DNA of 34,191 nucleotides. Origin: Flavobacteriaceae bacterium (GTDB taxonomy: Bacteria > Bacteroidota > Bacteroidia > Flavobacteriales > Flavobacteriaceae). Shown one piece after another: positions 17,584 through 26,348 of this stretch (the stretch's first letter is position 1; the number at the start of each line of letters is the position of its first letter). The notes under the pieces are model-generated. The model saw only the letters and a list, made by a program, of their open reading frames with translations, had not been told where the DNA came from and did no database searches. The translations under genes were made by a program, and so were the position numbers. The DNA lies in NCBI GenBank assembly GCA_002728855.1, contig PBWA01000046.1, forward strand, positions 1 to 34,191, read 5' to 3'.

Positions 17584-19206
17584 TTAATTATAAAGTTTAA
17601 TTCTTGAATTTTTAATATCTGAATCAGTCATATAGTCATTTAAGGTTAGATATTTATCAATCATACCATTTGGCCCAATCTCAATAATTCTGTTTGCAAC
17701 AGTTTGAGCAAACTCTCTATCTTTAGTTGAAAGCAAAACTGTTCCTTTATAGTTTTTTAAAGCATTATTGAAGGATGTTATCGATTCAAGATCTAAATGA
17801 TTAGTTGGCTCATCAAGTATCAAAACATTAGATTTATTCATCATTATTTTTGAAAGCATGCATCTTACTTTTTCACCTCCAGAAAGAACAGTAGCCTTTT
17901 TTAAAGCCTCATCACCACTAAATAACATTTTTCCTAAAAACCCTCTTAAATAGAGATCATCAATTTCATCGTTTCCATTTGTCCACTGCCTAAGCCATTG
18001 AATTAAATCTAAATCATCATTAAAGAAATCGCTATTATCCATTGGTAAGTAGCCAAAAGATGTTGTGATTCCCCACTCAAAAATTCCTGAATTTGGATTG
18101 ATATTTTTTGAAAGAATCTCATAAAGCGCTGTTGTTGCTCTAGAGTTTTTTGAATAAAGAACTACTTTATCTCCCTTAATTAAATTAAAACTAATTTTAT
18201 TAAAAAGAGTCTCTGAGTCTTTTGTGTAAGATAAATTATCAACATTTAAAATTTGATCACCTGCTTCTCTTTCCTGTTCAAAAATTATTGCTGGATATCT
18301 TCTGCTTGATGGCTTAATATCCTCAATATTAAGTTTATCAATCATTTTTTTTCGTGAGGTAGCTTGCTTTGACTTAGCCACATTAGCAGAAAATCTAGAA
18401 ATAAATTCTTCGAGTTCCTTTTTTTTATCCTCAGCCTTTTTATTTTGCTGAATTTTCTGTTTTGCAACTAGTTTACTAGATTCAGACCAAAATGAATAAT
18501 TTCCTGAAAAATGACTAATTTTTCCAAAATCAATATCTGATATGTGGGTACACACATTATCTAAAAAATAACGATCGTGTGAAACTATTATAACTATATT
18601 CTCATATTCAGCTAAAAAATTTTCAAGCCAAACAATAGCTTCATAATCTAGATCATTAGTTGGCTCATCCATAATTAAAACATCTGGATTACCAAACAAT
18701 GATTGAGCTAAAAGTACTTTAACCTTTTGTTTGCCAGTCATATTTGACATAATTGTATTATGAAAAGATTCATTTATTCCAAGATTAGATAATAAAGTAG
18801 CAGCATCAGTTTCTGCATTCCATCCATTTATTTCTTCAAATTTAATTTGCAACTCCCCTAGTCGCTCTCCATCTTGATCTGAAAAGTTTTCATTGGAATA
18901 AATTTCTTCCATCTCTTGTTTAATTTTAAACAATGAATTATTTCCTCTAATAACAGTTTCCATTACACTAAAATTATCATGTGAATTATGATCTTGTTCT
19001 AAAAAAGATATTCTCTTACCTGGTTCTAAATCAACTGTCCCTGAATTTGCAACAAGTTTACCAGACAAAATTTTTAAAAACGTTGATTTACCTGCGCCAT
19101 TGGCTCCAATGATTCCATAACAATTCCCAGGAGAGAAAATAATATTGACCTGGTCAAATAAAGTTCTTTTACCAAATTGAAGCGATAGATTAGATACTGA
19201 AAGCAT
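17584..19206 (-). CDS. ABC-F family ATPase, YbiT-like
   Basis: 540 residues with two ABC domains and no membrane segments, closest in layout to E. coli YbiT. ABC-F proteins act on ribosomes. NBD1 has Walker A GANGAGKST (34-42) and Walker B IMDEPTNDLD, but its signature is degenerate (NMTGKQK, about 155-161). The linker contains the typical FISRFSANVAKSKQATSRKKMID. NBD2 has a good signature LSGGEK (about 440-446) and Walker B LILDEPTNHLD, but its Walker A is degraded to SKNSRATT (about 349-356). In the closed form, one ATP site is therefore intact and the other is defective on both faces. It converges with the DUF2007 gene and has no exact promoter element upstream. Confidence 0.9.
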   Translation of the reverse strand: MLSVSNLSLQFGKRTLFDQVNIIFSPGNCYGIIGANGAGKSTFLKILSGKLVANSGTVDLEPGKRISFLEQDHNSHDNFSVMETVIRGNNSLFKIKQEMEEIYSNENFSDQDGERLGELQIKFEEINGWNAETDAATLLSNLGINESFHNTIMSNMTGKQKVKVLLAQSLFGNPDVLIMDEPTNDLDYEAIVWLENFLAEYENIVIIVSHDRYFLDNVCTHISDIDFGKISHFSGNYSFWSESSKLVAKQKIQQNKKAEDKKKELEEFISRFSANVAKSKQATSRKKMIDKLNIEDIKPSSRRYPAIIFEQEREAGDQILNVDNLSYTKDSETLFNKISFNLIKGDKVVLYSKNSRATTALYEILSKNINPNSGIFEWGITTSFGYLPMDNSDFFNDDLDLIQWLRQWTNGNDEIDDLYLRGFLGKMLFSGDEALKKATVLSGGEKVRCMLSKIMMNKSNVLILDEPTNHLDLESITSFNNALKNYKGTVLLSTKDREFAQTVANRIIEIGPNGMIDKYLTLNDYMTDSDIKNSRIKLYN

Positions 19207-19259
19207 AAAAAAAAATAATCTGCTAATTTAATATTCTAGTTAAAAATAAAAACAGTTTT

Positions 19260-19276
19260 ACTCTAATATTTAGAGT
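19260..19276. repeat. Inverted repeat between divergent genes
   Basis: ACTCTAA-TAT-TTAGAGT: 7-bp perfect arms with a 3-base spacer. It lies in the 108-base gap between the divergent ABC-F and lipoprotein genes, about 39 bases upstream of the lipoprotein start. It could be an operator. A palindrome this size can also arise by chance in AT-rich DNA. Confidence 0.35.
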
Positions 19277-19314
19277 TCCATACAATTAAAAATGATAACT
19301 TTATTTTTTTAACT

Positions 19315-20682
19315 ATGAATAAATTTTGGAATTATTTCTTTTTACTTGTTTTAATTTCTTGTCAAAAAGATAAAAAAGCTGATCATGTTTTTTTTGGAGG
19401 TCAAATTATAAATCCCTCCTCAAGTTATGTTACTTTATACAAGGATAACCAAAGGATTGATTCTCTTAAATTAGACGAATCATTTAGATTTTATAAAAAA
19501 TATGATTCCTTAGATTTAGGAATATACAAAATTGAGCACATACCAGAATACAATTCTGTTTTCCTTGAAAAAGGAGATAGTATTTGGATAAGAATTAATG
19601 CTTCAGCATTCAATGAATCAATATTTTATTCTGGAAAAGGAGCGTCGAAAAATAATTTTATGACAGATCTTCAGTTGGTATTTGAAAATGAAAATAAATT
19701 TTTATCTACAAAGTATTCAAATGACAGAATAAGTTTTAATTCTATAATAGATTCTCTTTTATTAGAGAAAAAAGAGAAATGGATTTTAATGGATTCTCTT
19801 ATAGAGCTCTCTCCAATCGCTCAAAAAATAACTCAAGCTGCATATATATATCCATATGCAACAAAAAGAGAAAGATATGCTTTATTAAGAGGTATTAACT
19901 GGAATAAAAAACAAGATAGTACTTTCTTTAAATACAGAAAATACTTGAATTATGGTGAAAATGACTTGGCTTTTTTTGATCCATACATAATGTATTTAAT
20001 GAATTATATTAATGAAAGAGCACTAGATAGTTCAGAAAGTTTTTTTTTAAATAAAGGAAAGACAAAATTTAATATTAAAAGATTAGAGGTTATTGAAAAG
20101 GAAATCACTGGAAGTGTCCTAAAAAATAATCTGGCTAGAGCTATTGCCTATGAAGAGATTTTAAATTATGAAAATCATAAAGAGCATGATAAGTTCCTGC
20201 AATATTATTTTACTGTAAACTCATCTAAGTCTCATTTAAATGAAGTGCTTACTCTTCATCAAGGAATCCGACAAATGAGTAAAAACAAGATACTTCCCAG
20301 GATTAGTTTACAAAATCATAAGTTAGATACAATAAGAAGTAATAATATATTTAAAAACCCAACTGTAATATATTTTTGGTCTCAAACTCAGATGAATCAT
20401 TTTAGAAGTACAATACAAAAAGTTAAAATGCTTGAGTTGGAATATCCTGATTATGATTTTATAGGAATATCTATTCAGCCATACAATGAAATTGTTACTC
20501 AGGTTCATCAGATGATGCAAATTGATCAAAATAAGCAATATGCGTTTTTAAATTTTGAAAATGCGAGTAAAAAATGGATAATCAGATTATTAAATAAAGC
20601 AATAATCGTAGATAAAAATGGTGTGATAATTAATGGGTTTGCAAATTTTGCCTCCTCCGACTTTTCAAAAGAACTTAGATGA
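19315..20682 (+). CDS. Thioredoxin-fold lipoprotein lacking the CXXC motif
   Basis: 455 residues. The signal peptide ends in lipobox L-I-S-C16, so it is a lipoprotein. Residues 25-110 look like a small beta domain (FGGQIINPSSSYVTLY), as in the N-terminal domain of TlpA-like Bacteroidota lipoproteins. A helical middle (about 120-330) follows. The C-terminal thioredoxin-like domain starts near 348 (NPTVIYFW, then the DFIGISI strand and AIIVDKNGVII). At the active site, W-C-x-x-C is replaced by W355-S-Q-T-Q359, so disulphide chemistry is not possible there. It converges with the transaldolase gene, leaving 3 bases between. A role as a binding or scaffold lipoprotein in the periplasm is inferred. 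Confidence 0.72.
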   Translation: MNKFWNYFFLLVLISCQKDKKADHVFFGGQIINPSSSYVTLYKDNQRIDSLKLDESFRFYKKYDSLDLGIYKIEHIPEYNSVFLEKGDSIWIRINASAFNESIFYSGKGASKNNFMTDLQLVFENENKFLSTKYSNDRISFNSIIDSLLLEKKEKWILMDSLIELSPIAQKITQAAYIYPYATKRERYALLRGINWNKKQDSTFFKYRKYLNYGENDLAFFDPYIMYLMNYINERALDSSESFFLNKGKTKFNIKRLEVIEKEITGSVLKNNLARAIAYEEILNYENHKEHDKFLQYYFTVNSSKSHLNEVLTLHQGIRQMSKNKILPRISLQNHKLDTIRSNNIFKNPTVIYFWSQTQMNHFRSTIQKVKMLELEYPDYDFIGISIQPYNEIVTQVHQMMQIDQNKQYAFLNFENASKKWIIRLLNKAIIVDKNGVIINGFANFASSDFSKELR

Positions 20683-20685
20683 AAA

Positions 20686-21339
20686 TCAATTATTTTTTTT
20701 ATGATCTTCTAAAAACTTTTTTAAACCCGAATCAGTTAAAGGATGTTTTAATAAACCTAATATTGAATTCAAGGGTCCTGTCATAACATCTGCTCCTATT
20801 TTTGCACAATCAATAATATGCATGGTATGACGAATTGAAGCAGCTAAAATTTCAGTTTCAAATTTATAATTATTGTATATTTCTCTTATCTCTTGAATTA
20901 AAGATAACCCATCATTAGAAATATCATCAAGACGGCCAATAAAAGGAGAAACATAATTTGCTCCTGCTTTTGCTGCCAGAAGAGCCTGACCAGGAGAAAA
21001 AATCAAGGTGCAATTGGTCTTTATATTGTTTATTGAAAAATATTTTAAAGCCTGTATACCCTCTTTAATCATTGGAATCTTTACAACAATATTTTTATGA
21101 AGTTTAGCTAATTTCTCCCCTTCTTTAATCATACCCTTTAGATCTGTTGAAATTACTTCTGCTGAAACATCACCATCAACTATATTGCATATATCTATAT
21201 AATGTTGAGCTATATTTGCTTCACCTCTAATACCTTCCTTTGCCATCAGCGAGGGATTAGTTGTAACTCCATCAAGAACTCCTAAAGATTGAGCTTCCCT
21301 AATTTGATCTAAATTAGCTGTATCTATAAAAAATTTCAT
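20686..21339 (-). CDS. TalC-type small transaldolase (FSA-like family)
   Basis: 217 residues, the compact decameric TalC/fructose-6-phosphate aldolase family. Evidence: [30 protein letters not shown], and the Schiff-base lysine K87 in VVKIPM. Two residues separate transaldolases from true F6P aldolases (Gln59 and Tyr131 in E. coli FsaA). Here they are Glu61 (SAEVIS) and Phe133 (SPFIGR), as in transaldolases. I therefore predict transfer of dihydroxyacetone in the non-oxidative pentose phosphate pathway. It lies 11 bases downstream of the SDR gene on the same strand and is probably co-transcribed. Confidence 0.9.
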   Translation of the reverse strand: MKFFIDTANLDQIREAQSLGVLDGVTTNPSLMAKEGIRGEANIAQHYIDICNIVDGDVSAEVISTDLKGMIKEGEKLAKLHKNIVVKIPMIKEGIQALKYFSINNIKTNCTLIFSPGQALLAAKAGANYVSPFIGRLDDISNDGLSLIQEIREIYNNYKFETEILAASIRHTMHIIDCAKIGADVMTGPLNSILGLLKHPLTDSGLKKFLEDHKKNN

Positions 21340-21350
21340 TAGGTGTAAAT

Positions 21351-22157
21351 TTAAAGTTTATAATGATTCATCAAAATTCTTTCATATATTTTTTCAGGTA
21401 AAATCTTTTTTAAGGTAGTACTAATTTTTTGAAGAAAAGGGCCTAACATATAATGAATCCTTGGGTTTTTCTTTTTAATAATATTACTTACAAGATTTGC
21501 CAGTTCTACTGGATTTCTAGAGTTATTCATACTAAGACTCCATTGATCTAAAAAGCCTTTATAAACTTTGTAGTAAGCTGAATTATTTTTTATCAAAGTA
21601 TCCTTACGATTTATTTTAATTTCTGTGTTATAATCACCTGGAGCTATATTAATAACTCGAATACCAAATCTTTTTACCTCCATATTTAAAGCCTCACCTA
21701 AAAACTCCATCGATGCTTTTGATGCACAATAGGTGCTTACAAAAGGAATTCCATGAAAACCAGCTATAGAGGTTATGTTTAGAATAAGTCCATAATTATT
21801 TTTTCGCATAATTGGAAGAACATTTTGAATCAGATCAATCTGCCCAAAAAAATTTGTGTCAAAAACATTCTTAACATCCTTAATTGAAATTTCTTCAACT
21901 GGACCTGAAAATCCAATTCCTGCATTGTTTATTAGAATATCAATTTTTTTTTTCTCTTTTAATATTCTTTCAACTAAATTGGAAGATTCTTTAAATGAAG
22001 TAATATCATATTTTAATAGTTTATATTTTTTTGGGGAAGGATATTTATTTGGATTTCTACTGGTTCCATATACTGTATAGCCTTCATCAGATAATTTTTC
22101 AGCTATAATTTTTCCAAATCCTGAAGAAGCACCAGTAATTAAAACAATTTTTGACAT
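21351..22157 (-). CDS. SDR-family NAD(P)-dependent oxidoreductase
   Basis: 268 residues, a classical short-chain dehydrogenase. The cofactor motif TGASSGFG is at 8-15, NNAG at 77-80, and the catalytic residues are N102, S130, Y143 and K147 (YCASK). An in-frame TTG at 22178 would add 7 residues but lies inside the 3' stem of the SRP RNA, so ATG 22157 (MSKIVLITG) is chosen. The C-terminal 60 residues ([17 protein letters not shown]) are basic and may contact membrane. The substrate is unknown. The gene starts about 16 bases after the SRP RNA 3' stem with no separate promoter visible. Confidence 0.88.
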   Translation of the reverse strand: MSKIVLITGASSGFGKIIAEKLSDEGYTVYGTSRNPNKYPSPKKYKLLKYDITSFKESSNLVERILKEKKKIDILINNAGIGFSGPVEEISIKDVKNVFDTNFFGQIDLIQNVLPIMRKNNYGLILNITSIAGFHGIPFVSTYCASKASMEFLGEALNMEVKRFGIRVINIAPGDYNTEIKINRKDTLIKNNSAYYKVYKGFLDQWSLSMNNSRNPVELANLVSNIIKKKNPRIHYMLGPFLQKISTTLKKILPEKIYERILMNHYKL

Positions 22158-22167
22158 TTTAGAGAAT

Positions 22168-22268
22168 AAAAAGGGCAAGCGACCTACATCACACCGCTAC
22201 AACCACCTACCCTTGCTGTGTTCCCACCCTGGGGGATTTGGCAGGAGCTGGTTGTGCAGGACTTGCCC
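22168..22268 (-). ncRNA. ffs: Signal recognition particle RNA (4.5S, small type)
   Basis: About 96 nt plus a U tail, clearly GC-richer than its surroundings. The ends pair (GGGCAAG at 22268-22262 with CTTGCCC at 22179-22173). The apical part holds the Ffh-binding hallmark: CCAGG, then the stem GTG, a GGAA tetraloop (22224-22221), CAC, and then AGCA and AGGG. This is the CAGG/AGCA symmetric loop under a GGAA tetraloop, as in E. coli 4.5S RNA. It is followed on the minus strand by TTTTTATT, a terminator-like U tract closing on the terminal stem. A full-consensus promoter starts it. It forms the SRP with Ffh for co-translational membrane targeting. Confidence 0.93.
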
Positions 22269-22271
22269 AGA

Positions 22272-22301
22272 CAAATATAAGAGGTTTATGTGGTTCAACA
22301 A
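22272..22301 (-). promoter_or_regulatory. Full-consensus Bacteroidota promoter for ffs
   Basis: Minus strand: TTG (22301-22299), a spacer of exactly 19 bases, then TATATTTG (22279-22272). This matches the Bacteroidota housekeeping promoter TTG-N19-TAnnTTTG. The RNA's first G (22268) lies 4 bases after the element, which calibrates the transcript start expected for the other promoters here. Confidence 0.85.
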
Positions 22302-22320
22302 TTATTTCATTTTAATTAAA

Positions 22321-22328
22321 TAACTTTG
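22321..22328 (+). promoter_or_regulatory. Promoter -7 element for glutaminyl cyclase gene
   Basis: TAACTTTG matches TAnnTTTG exactly. The start is expected near 22332, with a leader of about 14 bases before the ATG at 22346. It is divergent from the ffs promoter within the same roughly 75-base gap. Confidence 0.55.
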
Positions 22329-22345
22329 ATAAAATTTAAATTAAA

Positions 22346-23371
22346 ATGAAGATTACTTCAAGCATTATATTTTTAATTTTTTTTCTAAAATGTGGTTCTA
22401 GTGCCAGTGACGATTTTTCAATAAAAATTAATTCAAATTCTAAAAAACTAACCAATAATGATTCAATTAAGCTGTCAATAAAAAATAACAAAAATCATGT
22501 TATAGACTCTGTACATTATTTTTTAAATCAAGAAAAAATTTACCAAAATTATTCTTTGAAAAATCTAAAGCTAGGCAATCACCTAATTGAAGCATCTATT
22601 TTTTCTAATAAAGAAAATATAATTAAGCAGACTACCATAAAGATTTTTGCTAACTCTCCTCCTATTCTTTATACCTATGAAATTATTAACGAATATCCCC
22701 ATGATCAAGAAGCATATACCCAAGGACTTGAATTTTATAATGATACACTCTATGAAAGTACTGGTTTAAAAGGGAAATCAACAATAAGGAAATTAAATTA
22801 TAAAACTGGCGAGATATACTCAATTCAACCATTAGATCCTGTATATTTTGGCGAAGGATTAACTCTTATTAATGATAAACTAATTCAATTAACCTGGAGA
22901 GAAGGAATTGGTTTTCAGTACAATCCAATCACATTAGAAATAGAAAGATCATTTTCCTATGACAAAAGTAAAGAAGGATGGGGTTTATGTAACGATGGAG
23001 TGAAAATTTACAAATCTGATGGTACTAATTTTCTTTGGATATTAGATTCAAAAACTCAAAAAGAAATCGATTATATTGAGGTAATGACCAATAAATCAAG
23101 TCTAAATAAAATAAATGAATTAGAATATGCTAATGGTAAAATATATGCTAACACATATCAATTTGACAAGGATGTTGCGGTTATAATTAATCCAAAAAAT
23201 GGAATGGTTGAAGGTGTAATTGACTTTTCAGGTCTAAAAGACAGAGTGAATAAACATCCTAAATTAGATGTATTGAATGGAATAGCTTATAATAAAAAAA
23301 GCAAAACATTTTTTGTGACTGGAAAAAATTGGAATAAATTATTTGAAGTGAATATACACAGGAAAAATTAA
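22346..23371 (+). CDS. Glutaminyl-peptide cyclotransferase (plant/bacterial type)
   Basis: 341 residues. The five-bladed beta-propeller cyclase domain spans about 110-341: AYTQGLEFYNDTLYESTGLKG, VYFGEGLTLI, QLTWREG, EGWGLCNDG, SDGTNFLWILD, INELEYANGKIYANTY and LNGIAYN. These enzymes turn N-terminal Gln into pyroglutamate. Residues 1-15 form a signal peptide followed by Cys16. The lipobox F-L-K-C is atypical because Lys precedes the Cys, so lipidation is uncertain. Residues 20-105 form an extra beta-rich region (NSNSKKLTNNDSIKLSIKN), possibly Ig-like. It converges with glyA, leaving 2 bases between. Confidence 0.88.
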   Translation: MKITSSIIFLIFFLKCGSSASDDFSIKINSNSKKLTNNDSIKLSIKNNKNHVIDSVHYFLNQEKIYQNYSLKNLKLGNHLIEASIFSNKENIIKQTTIKIFANSPPILYTYEIINEYPHDQEAYTQGLEFYNDTLYESTGLKGKSTIRKLNYKTGEIYSIQPLDPVYFGEGLTLINDKLIQLTWREGIGFQYNPITLEIERSFSYDKSKEGWGLCNDGVKIYKSDGTNFLWILDSKTQKEIDYIEVMTNKSSLNKINELEYANGKIYANTYQFDKDVAVIINPKNGMVEGVIDFSGLKDRVNKHPKLDVLNGIAYNKKSKTFFVTGKNWNKLFEVNIHRKN

Positions 23372-23373
23372 AC

Positions 23374-24648
23374 CTATATAAATAATGGAAATGGACTCAT
23401 CATCTGTCTTACTTCTAATGAAATTCTTTCTACTATAGAATTATCTGAATGATTTGTCAAAACAGAATCAATAAAGTAAACAATTTTTTCAATATTCTCT
23501 TCTTTTAAGCCCCTTGTTGTAATTGCAGCAGTTCCAATTCGAATACCTGATGTAATAAATGGAGACTTATCGTCAAATGGAACCATATTTTTGTTAACGG
23601 TGATATCAGCTCTAGCAAGAACCTCTTCAGCCTCCTTCCCTGTAATATTTTTATTTCTGAGATCAATGAGAATCATATGATTATCTGTTCCACCAGAAAT
23701 AACGTTATAGCCTTTTTTAATAAATAAATCTGCCATCAGTTTTGCATTTAGTTGAACTCTTTTCATATAGTTTTTAAACTCAGGGTTCAAAGCCTCTCCA
23801 AAAGCAATTGCCTTTGCTGCAATCACGTGCTCCAAAGGCCCTCCTTGATTTCCAGGAAAAACTGACATATTTATTAAATGGGACATTTTTCGTAAAGATC
23901 CATTTTTTAGTTTAATACCGAAAGGATTTTCAAAATCACTACCCATAAGAATCAAACCTCCTCTTGGTCCTCTGAGAGTCTTATGAGTTGTAGTAGTTAC
24001 TACATGACAGTGGGGCAAAGGATCATTTAGAAGCCCAGTAGCTATAAGACCTGCTGGATGAGCGATATCGGCCATTAAAAAAGCTCCTACTTTATCAGCA
24101 ATACTCCTGAATTTTTTAAAATCCATATCTCTTGAGTAGGATGAAGCTCCCGCAATTATCATTTTTGGGTTGACTTTTGAGGCAATCATATCTATTTTAT
24201 CATAATCAAGTCTTCCTGTATCTTTTTCTACACCGTAAAAATGAGCTTTGTATAGTTGTCCAGAAAAATTTACTGGAGAACCATGAGTTAGATGACCTCC
24301 ATGAGATAAATCAAAACCTAGAATTGTATCATTTGGATTTAAAAAAGCAGAAAAAACAGCTGTATTTGCTTGTGAGCCAGAATGAGGCTGAACATTTGCA
24401 TATTCAGCACCAAAAAGTTTCATAGCTCTATCAATAGCAATATCTTCAATATCATCAACAACCTCACACCCTCCATAATATCTTTTCCCAGGGTATCCTT
24501 CAGCATATTTATTTGTTAAAACAGATCCAGTAGCTTTCATAACTTCTGGGCTAGTAAAATTTTCTGAAGCTATTAACTCAATTCCATGAAGTTGTCGATT
24601 TTCTTCTTTTTGAATTAAGTCAAAAACTATTTTCGAACTATCTAACAT
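23374..24648 (-). CDS. glyA: Serine hydroxymethyltransferase
   Basis: 424 residues, full length. It converts serine and tetrahydrofolate to glycine and methylene-tetrahydrofolate with PLP. Motifs: ELIASENF (24-31), [15 protein letters not shown] (46-60), [17 protein letters not shown] (194-201), and the PLP lysine K223 in [24 protein letters not shown] follows. The ATG at 24648 lies about 11 bases after a predicted transcript start. The upstream gap of 115 bases is shared with the divergent NAD(P)HX repair gene. No glycine riboswitch is visible in it. Confidence 0.96.
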   Translation of the reverse strand: MLDSSKIVFDLIQKEENRQLHGIELIASENFTSPEVMKATGSVLTNKYAEGYPGKRYYGGCEVVDDIEDIAIDRAMKLFGAEYANVQPHSGSQANTAVFSAFLNPNDTILGFDLSHGGHLTHGSPVNFSGQLYKAHFYGVEKDTGRLDYDKIDMIASKVNPKMIIAGASSYSRDMDFKKFRSIADKVGAFLMADIAHPAGLIATGLLNDPLPHCHVVTTTTHKTLRGPRGGLILMGSDFENPFGIKLKNGSLRKMSHLINMSVFPGNQGGPLEHVIAAKAIAFGEALNPEFKNYMKRVQLNAKLMADLFIKKGYNVISGGTDNHMILIDLRNKNITGKEAEEVLARADITVNKNMVPFDDKSPFITSGIRIGTAAITTRGLKEENIEKIVYFIDSVLTNHSDNSIVERISLEVRQMMSPFPLFI

Positions 24649-24662
24649 AAAAAAACAAAAAA

Positions 24663-24670
24663 CAAAAATA
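24663..24670 (-). promoter_or_regulatory. Promoter -7 element for glyA
   Basis: The minus strand reads TATTTTTG, an exact TAnnTTTG match. The start is expected near 24659, giving an 11-base leader to the glyA ATG. No TTG is found at the ideal -33 spacing. Confidence 0.55.
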
Positions 24671-24694
24671 TAAATTTAATAAGGTTATAGGATC

Positions 24695-24702
24695 TATTTT
24701 TG
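24695..24702 (+). promoter_or_regulatory. Promoter -7 element for the NAD(P)HX repair gene
   Basis: TATTTTTG on the plus strand, an exact TAnnTTTG match, with the start expected near 24706 and a leader of about 58 bases, the longest among the promoters proposed here. It points away from the glyA element 25 bases to its left. Confidence 0.45.
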
Positions 24703-24763
24703 GCCCATTAATTTCAATGTTTTACACAAGAAATTAACATTTTATTAGTTATTTTATGTAGTT

Positions 24764-26254
24764 ATGAAAATACTTACTTCTGATCAAATAAAAAGGGTAG
24801 ATCAGTTTACAATAAAAAATAAAAAAATTAGTTCAATTCAGCTTATGGAGAATGCTGCTTTAGCTTGTTCAAAATGGATAAAAAACAAATTTTCTATTCA
24901 ACACAAGTTTATTTTTTTGTGTGGTAATGGTAATAATGGTGGTGATGGGTTAGCAATTGCAAGGAATCTATCAAAAGATGGATATTCATCTTTATGTTTT
25001 GAATACATTATTAAAAGAAAATCAAGTAAGGATTATCTCATAAATAAAAAAAGGCTCCCCTTTAAAACAAAAGTTTTAAGTCTAAATTCATTAAAAAAAT
25101 TAAGTATTGGTAAAAAACACATATTCGTTGACTCAATAATAGGATCAGGTTTAAACAGACATTTAGATGATAGTTTAAAAGAAGTGATCAATTGGATAAA
25201 TAAAAATGCTGAAAAAATTATTTCAATTGATATCCCAACTGGAATGTATACAGAATACAATAGCCTCAATAAATATATAATTAAAGCGTCCTATACGCTC
25301 ACCTTTCAATTTCCAAAATTATCTTTTATGCTTCCGGAAGCAGGAAATTCAGTAGGTGATTTTAAAATCCTTGATATTGGTTTAGATGAAAATTATATAA
25401 AGAAATTATCATCTAATTTTTTTTATAATACCAAAAAAAGTCTAAAACCATTTTTTAAAAAATATAAAAAATTTGACCATAAAGGGAAAAGAGGGCATCT
25501 TCTTTTAGTTGCTGGCAGTAGAGGAAAAATTGGAGCTTCTGTTTTAGCTGGAAAAGTTTCTTTTTTTTCAGGATTAGGGAAACTAACAATTTGTACTCCA
25601 AAATGTGGGACTGAAACGATTCAAACTTCACTACCAGAAGCAATGTTAGAAATAAATGAAGGTCAAAACTATTTAAGTGGAAAACTTATTTCTAAAATAA
25701 AAGTTATCGCAATTGGACCTGGAATTGGCACTTCAAAATCCACAATATCTTATGTTCAATCAATTATTAAAAATTCTTCGTCTCCCTTGATAATTGATGC
25801 TGACGCTTTAAATATTATAAGTAAAAATAAAAAGCTAATGAATGATCTGCCTGAAAACAGTATCTTAACACCACATCCAAAAGAACTTGAAAGATTAGTC
25901 GGAATTTGGAAAAATGACCAAGATAAATTATTAAAACTTAGAAAATTATCTTTTAAATACAAGATCATAGTTATTTTAAAAGGAGCTCATACTTGTATAT
26001 CTCTTCCCTCAAATGAAATATGGTTTAATTCAAGTGGCAATCCAGGGATGGCAACTGCAGGAAGTGGAGATGTTTTAACTGGTCTTTTAGGTGGATTCTT
26101 AGCTCAGGGTTACTCTCCTAATATTTGTGCTAGAATAGCAGTTTATCTTCATGGCTCAGCAGCTGACATAGGATCAAAAAAATTGAGTCAAGAGACAATT
26201 ATCTCAGGTGATATTCAAAAGTATTTATCAGAAGCTATAAAAAAATTATATTAG
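24764..26254 (+). CDS. nnr: Bifunctional NAD(P)HX epimerase / ADP-dependent dehydratase
   Basis: 496 residues that repair hydrated NADH and NADPH. The N-terminal YjeF_N epimerase domain (about 1-215) shows QIKRVDQFTI, LMENAA, the CGNGNNGGDGLAIARNL nucleotide loop, VDSIIGSGL and SIDIPTGM. The C-terminal ribokinase-like dehydratase domain (about 225-496) shows KGKRGHLLLVAGSRGKIGA, IGPGIG, IDADALNI, LTPHPKELERL, VILKGAH, and NPGMATAGSGDVLTG. Both catalytic halves look intact. It is transcribed alone from a divergent gap with glyA, and clpB follows after 94 bases. Confidence 0.93.
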   Translation: MKILTSDQIKRVDQFTIKNKKISSIQLMENAALACSKWIKNKFSIQHKFIFLCGNGNNGGDGLAIARNLSKDGYSSLCFEYIIKRKSSKDYLINKKRLPFKTKVLSLNSLKKLSIGKKHIFVDSIIGSGLNRHLDDSLKEVINWINKNAEKIISIDIPTGMYTEYNSLNKYIIKASYTLTFQFPKLSFMLPEAGNSVGDFKILDIGLDENYIKKLSSNFFYNTKKSLKPFFKKYKKFDHKGKRGHLLLVAGSRGKIGASVLAGKVSFFSGLGKLTICTPKCGTETIQTSLPEAMLEINEGQNYLSGKLISKIKVIAIGPGIGTSKSTISYVQSIIKNSSSPLIIDADALNIISKNKKLMNDLPENSILTPHPKELERLVGIWKNDQDKLLKLRKLSFKYKIIVILKGAHTCISLPSNEIWFNSSGNPGMATAGSGDVLTGLLGGFLAQGYSPNICARIAVYLHGSAADIGSKKLSQETIISGDIQKYLSEAIKKLY

Positions 26255-26265
26255 CAAGACTTTTT

Positions 26266-26300
26266 GACATGATTTATAAAAATTTATGACATAAAGACAT
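26266..26300 (+). repeat. GACAT repeats upstream of clpB
   Basis: GACAT occurs at 26266-26270, 26288-26292 and 26296-26300; the last two are part of a tandem GACATAAA repeat. They lie 50-80 bases before the clpB start in an otherwise AT-only gap. A near-miss promoter element (TAACTTTTG, one extra base) follows at 26317-26325. No CIRCE operator or E. coli-type heat-shock promoter is visible. A regulatory role is a guess. Confidence 0.3.
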
Positions 26301-26348
26301 AAATAATTAGTTGGAATAACTTTTGTTTTTATTATTGGAAAGTATATT

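Noticed and set aside
22158-22178. TTG start at 22178 for the SDR gene
   Set aside because: It lies inside the terminal stem and U tail of the SRP RNA; ATG 22157 gives the normal SDR N-terminus.
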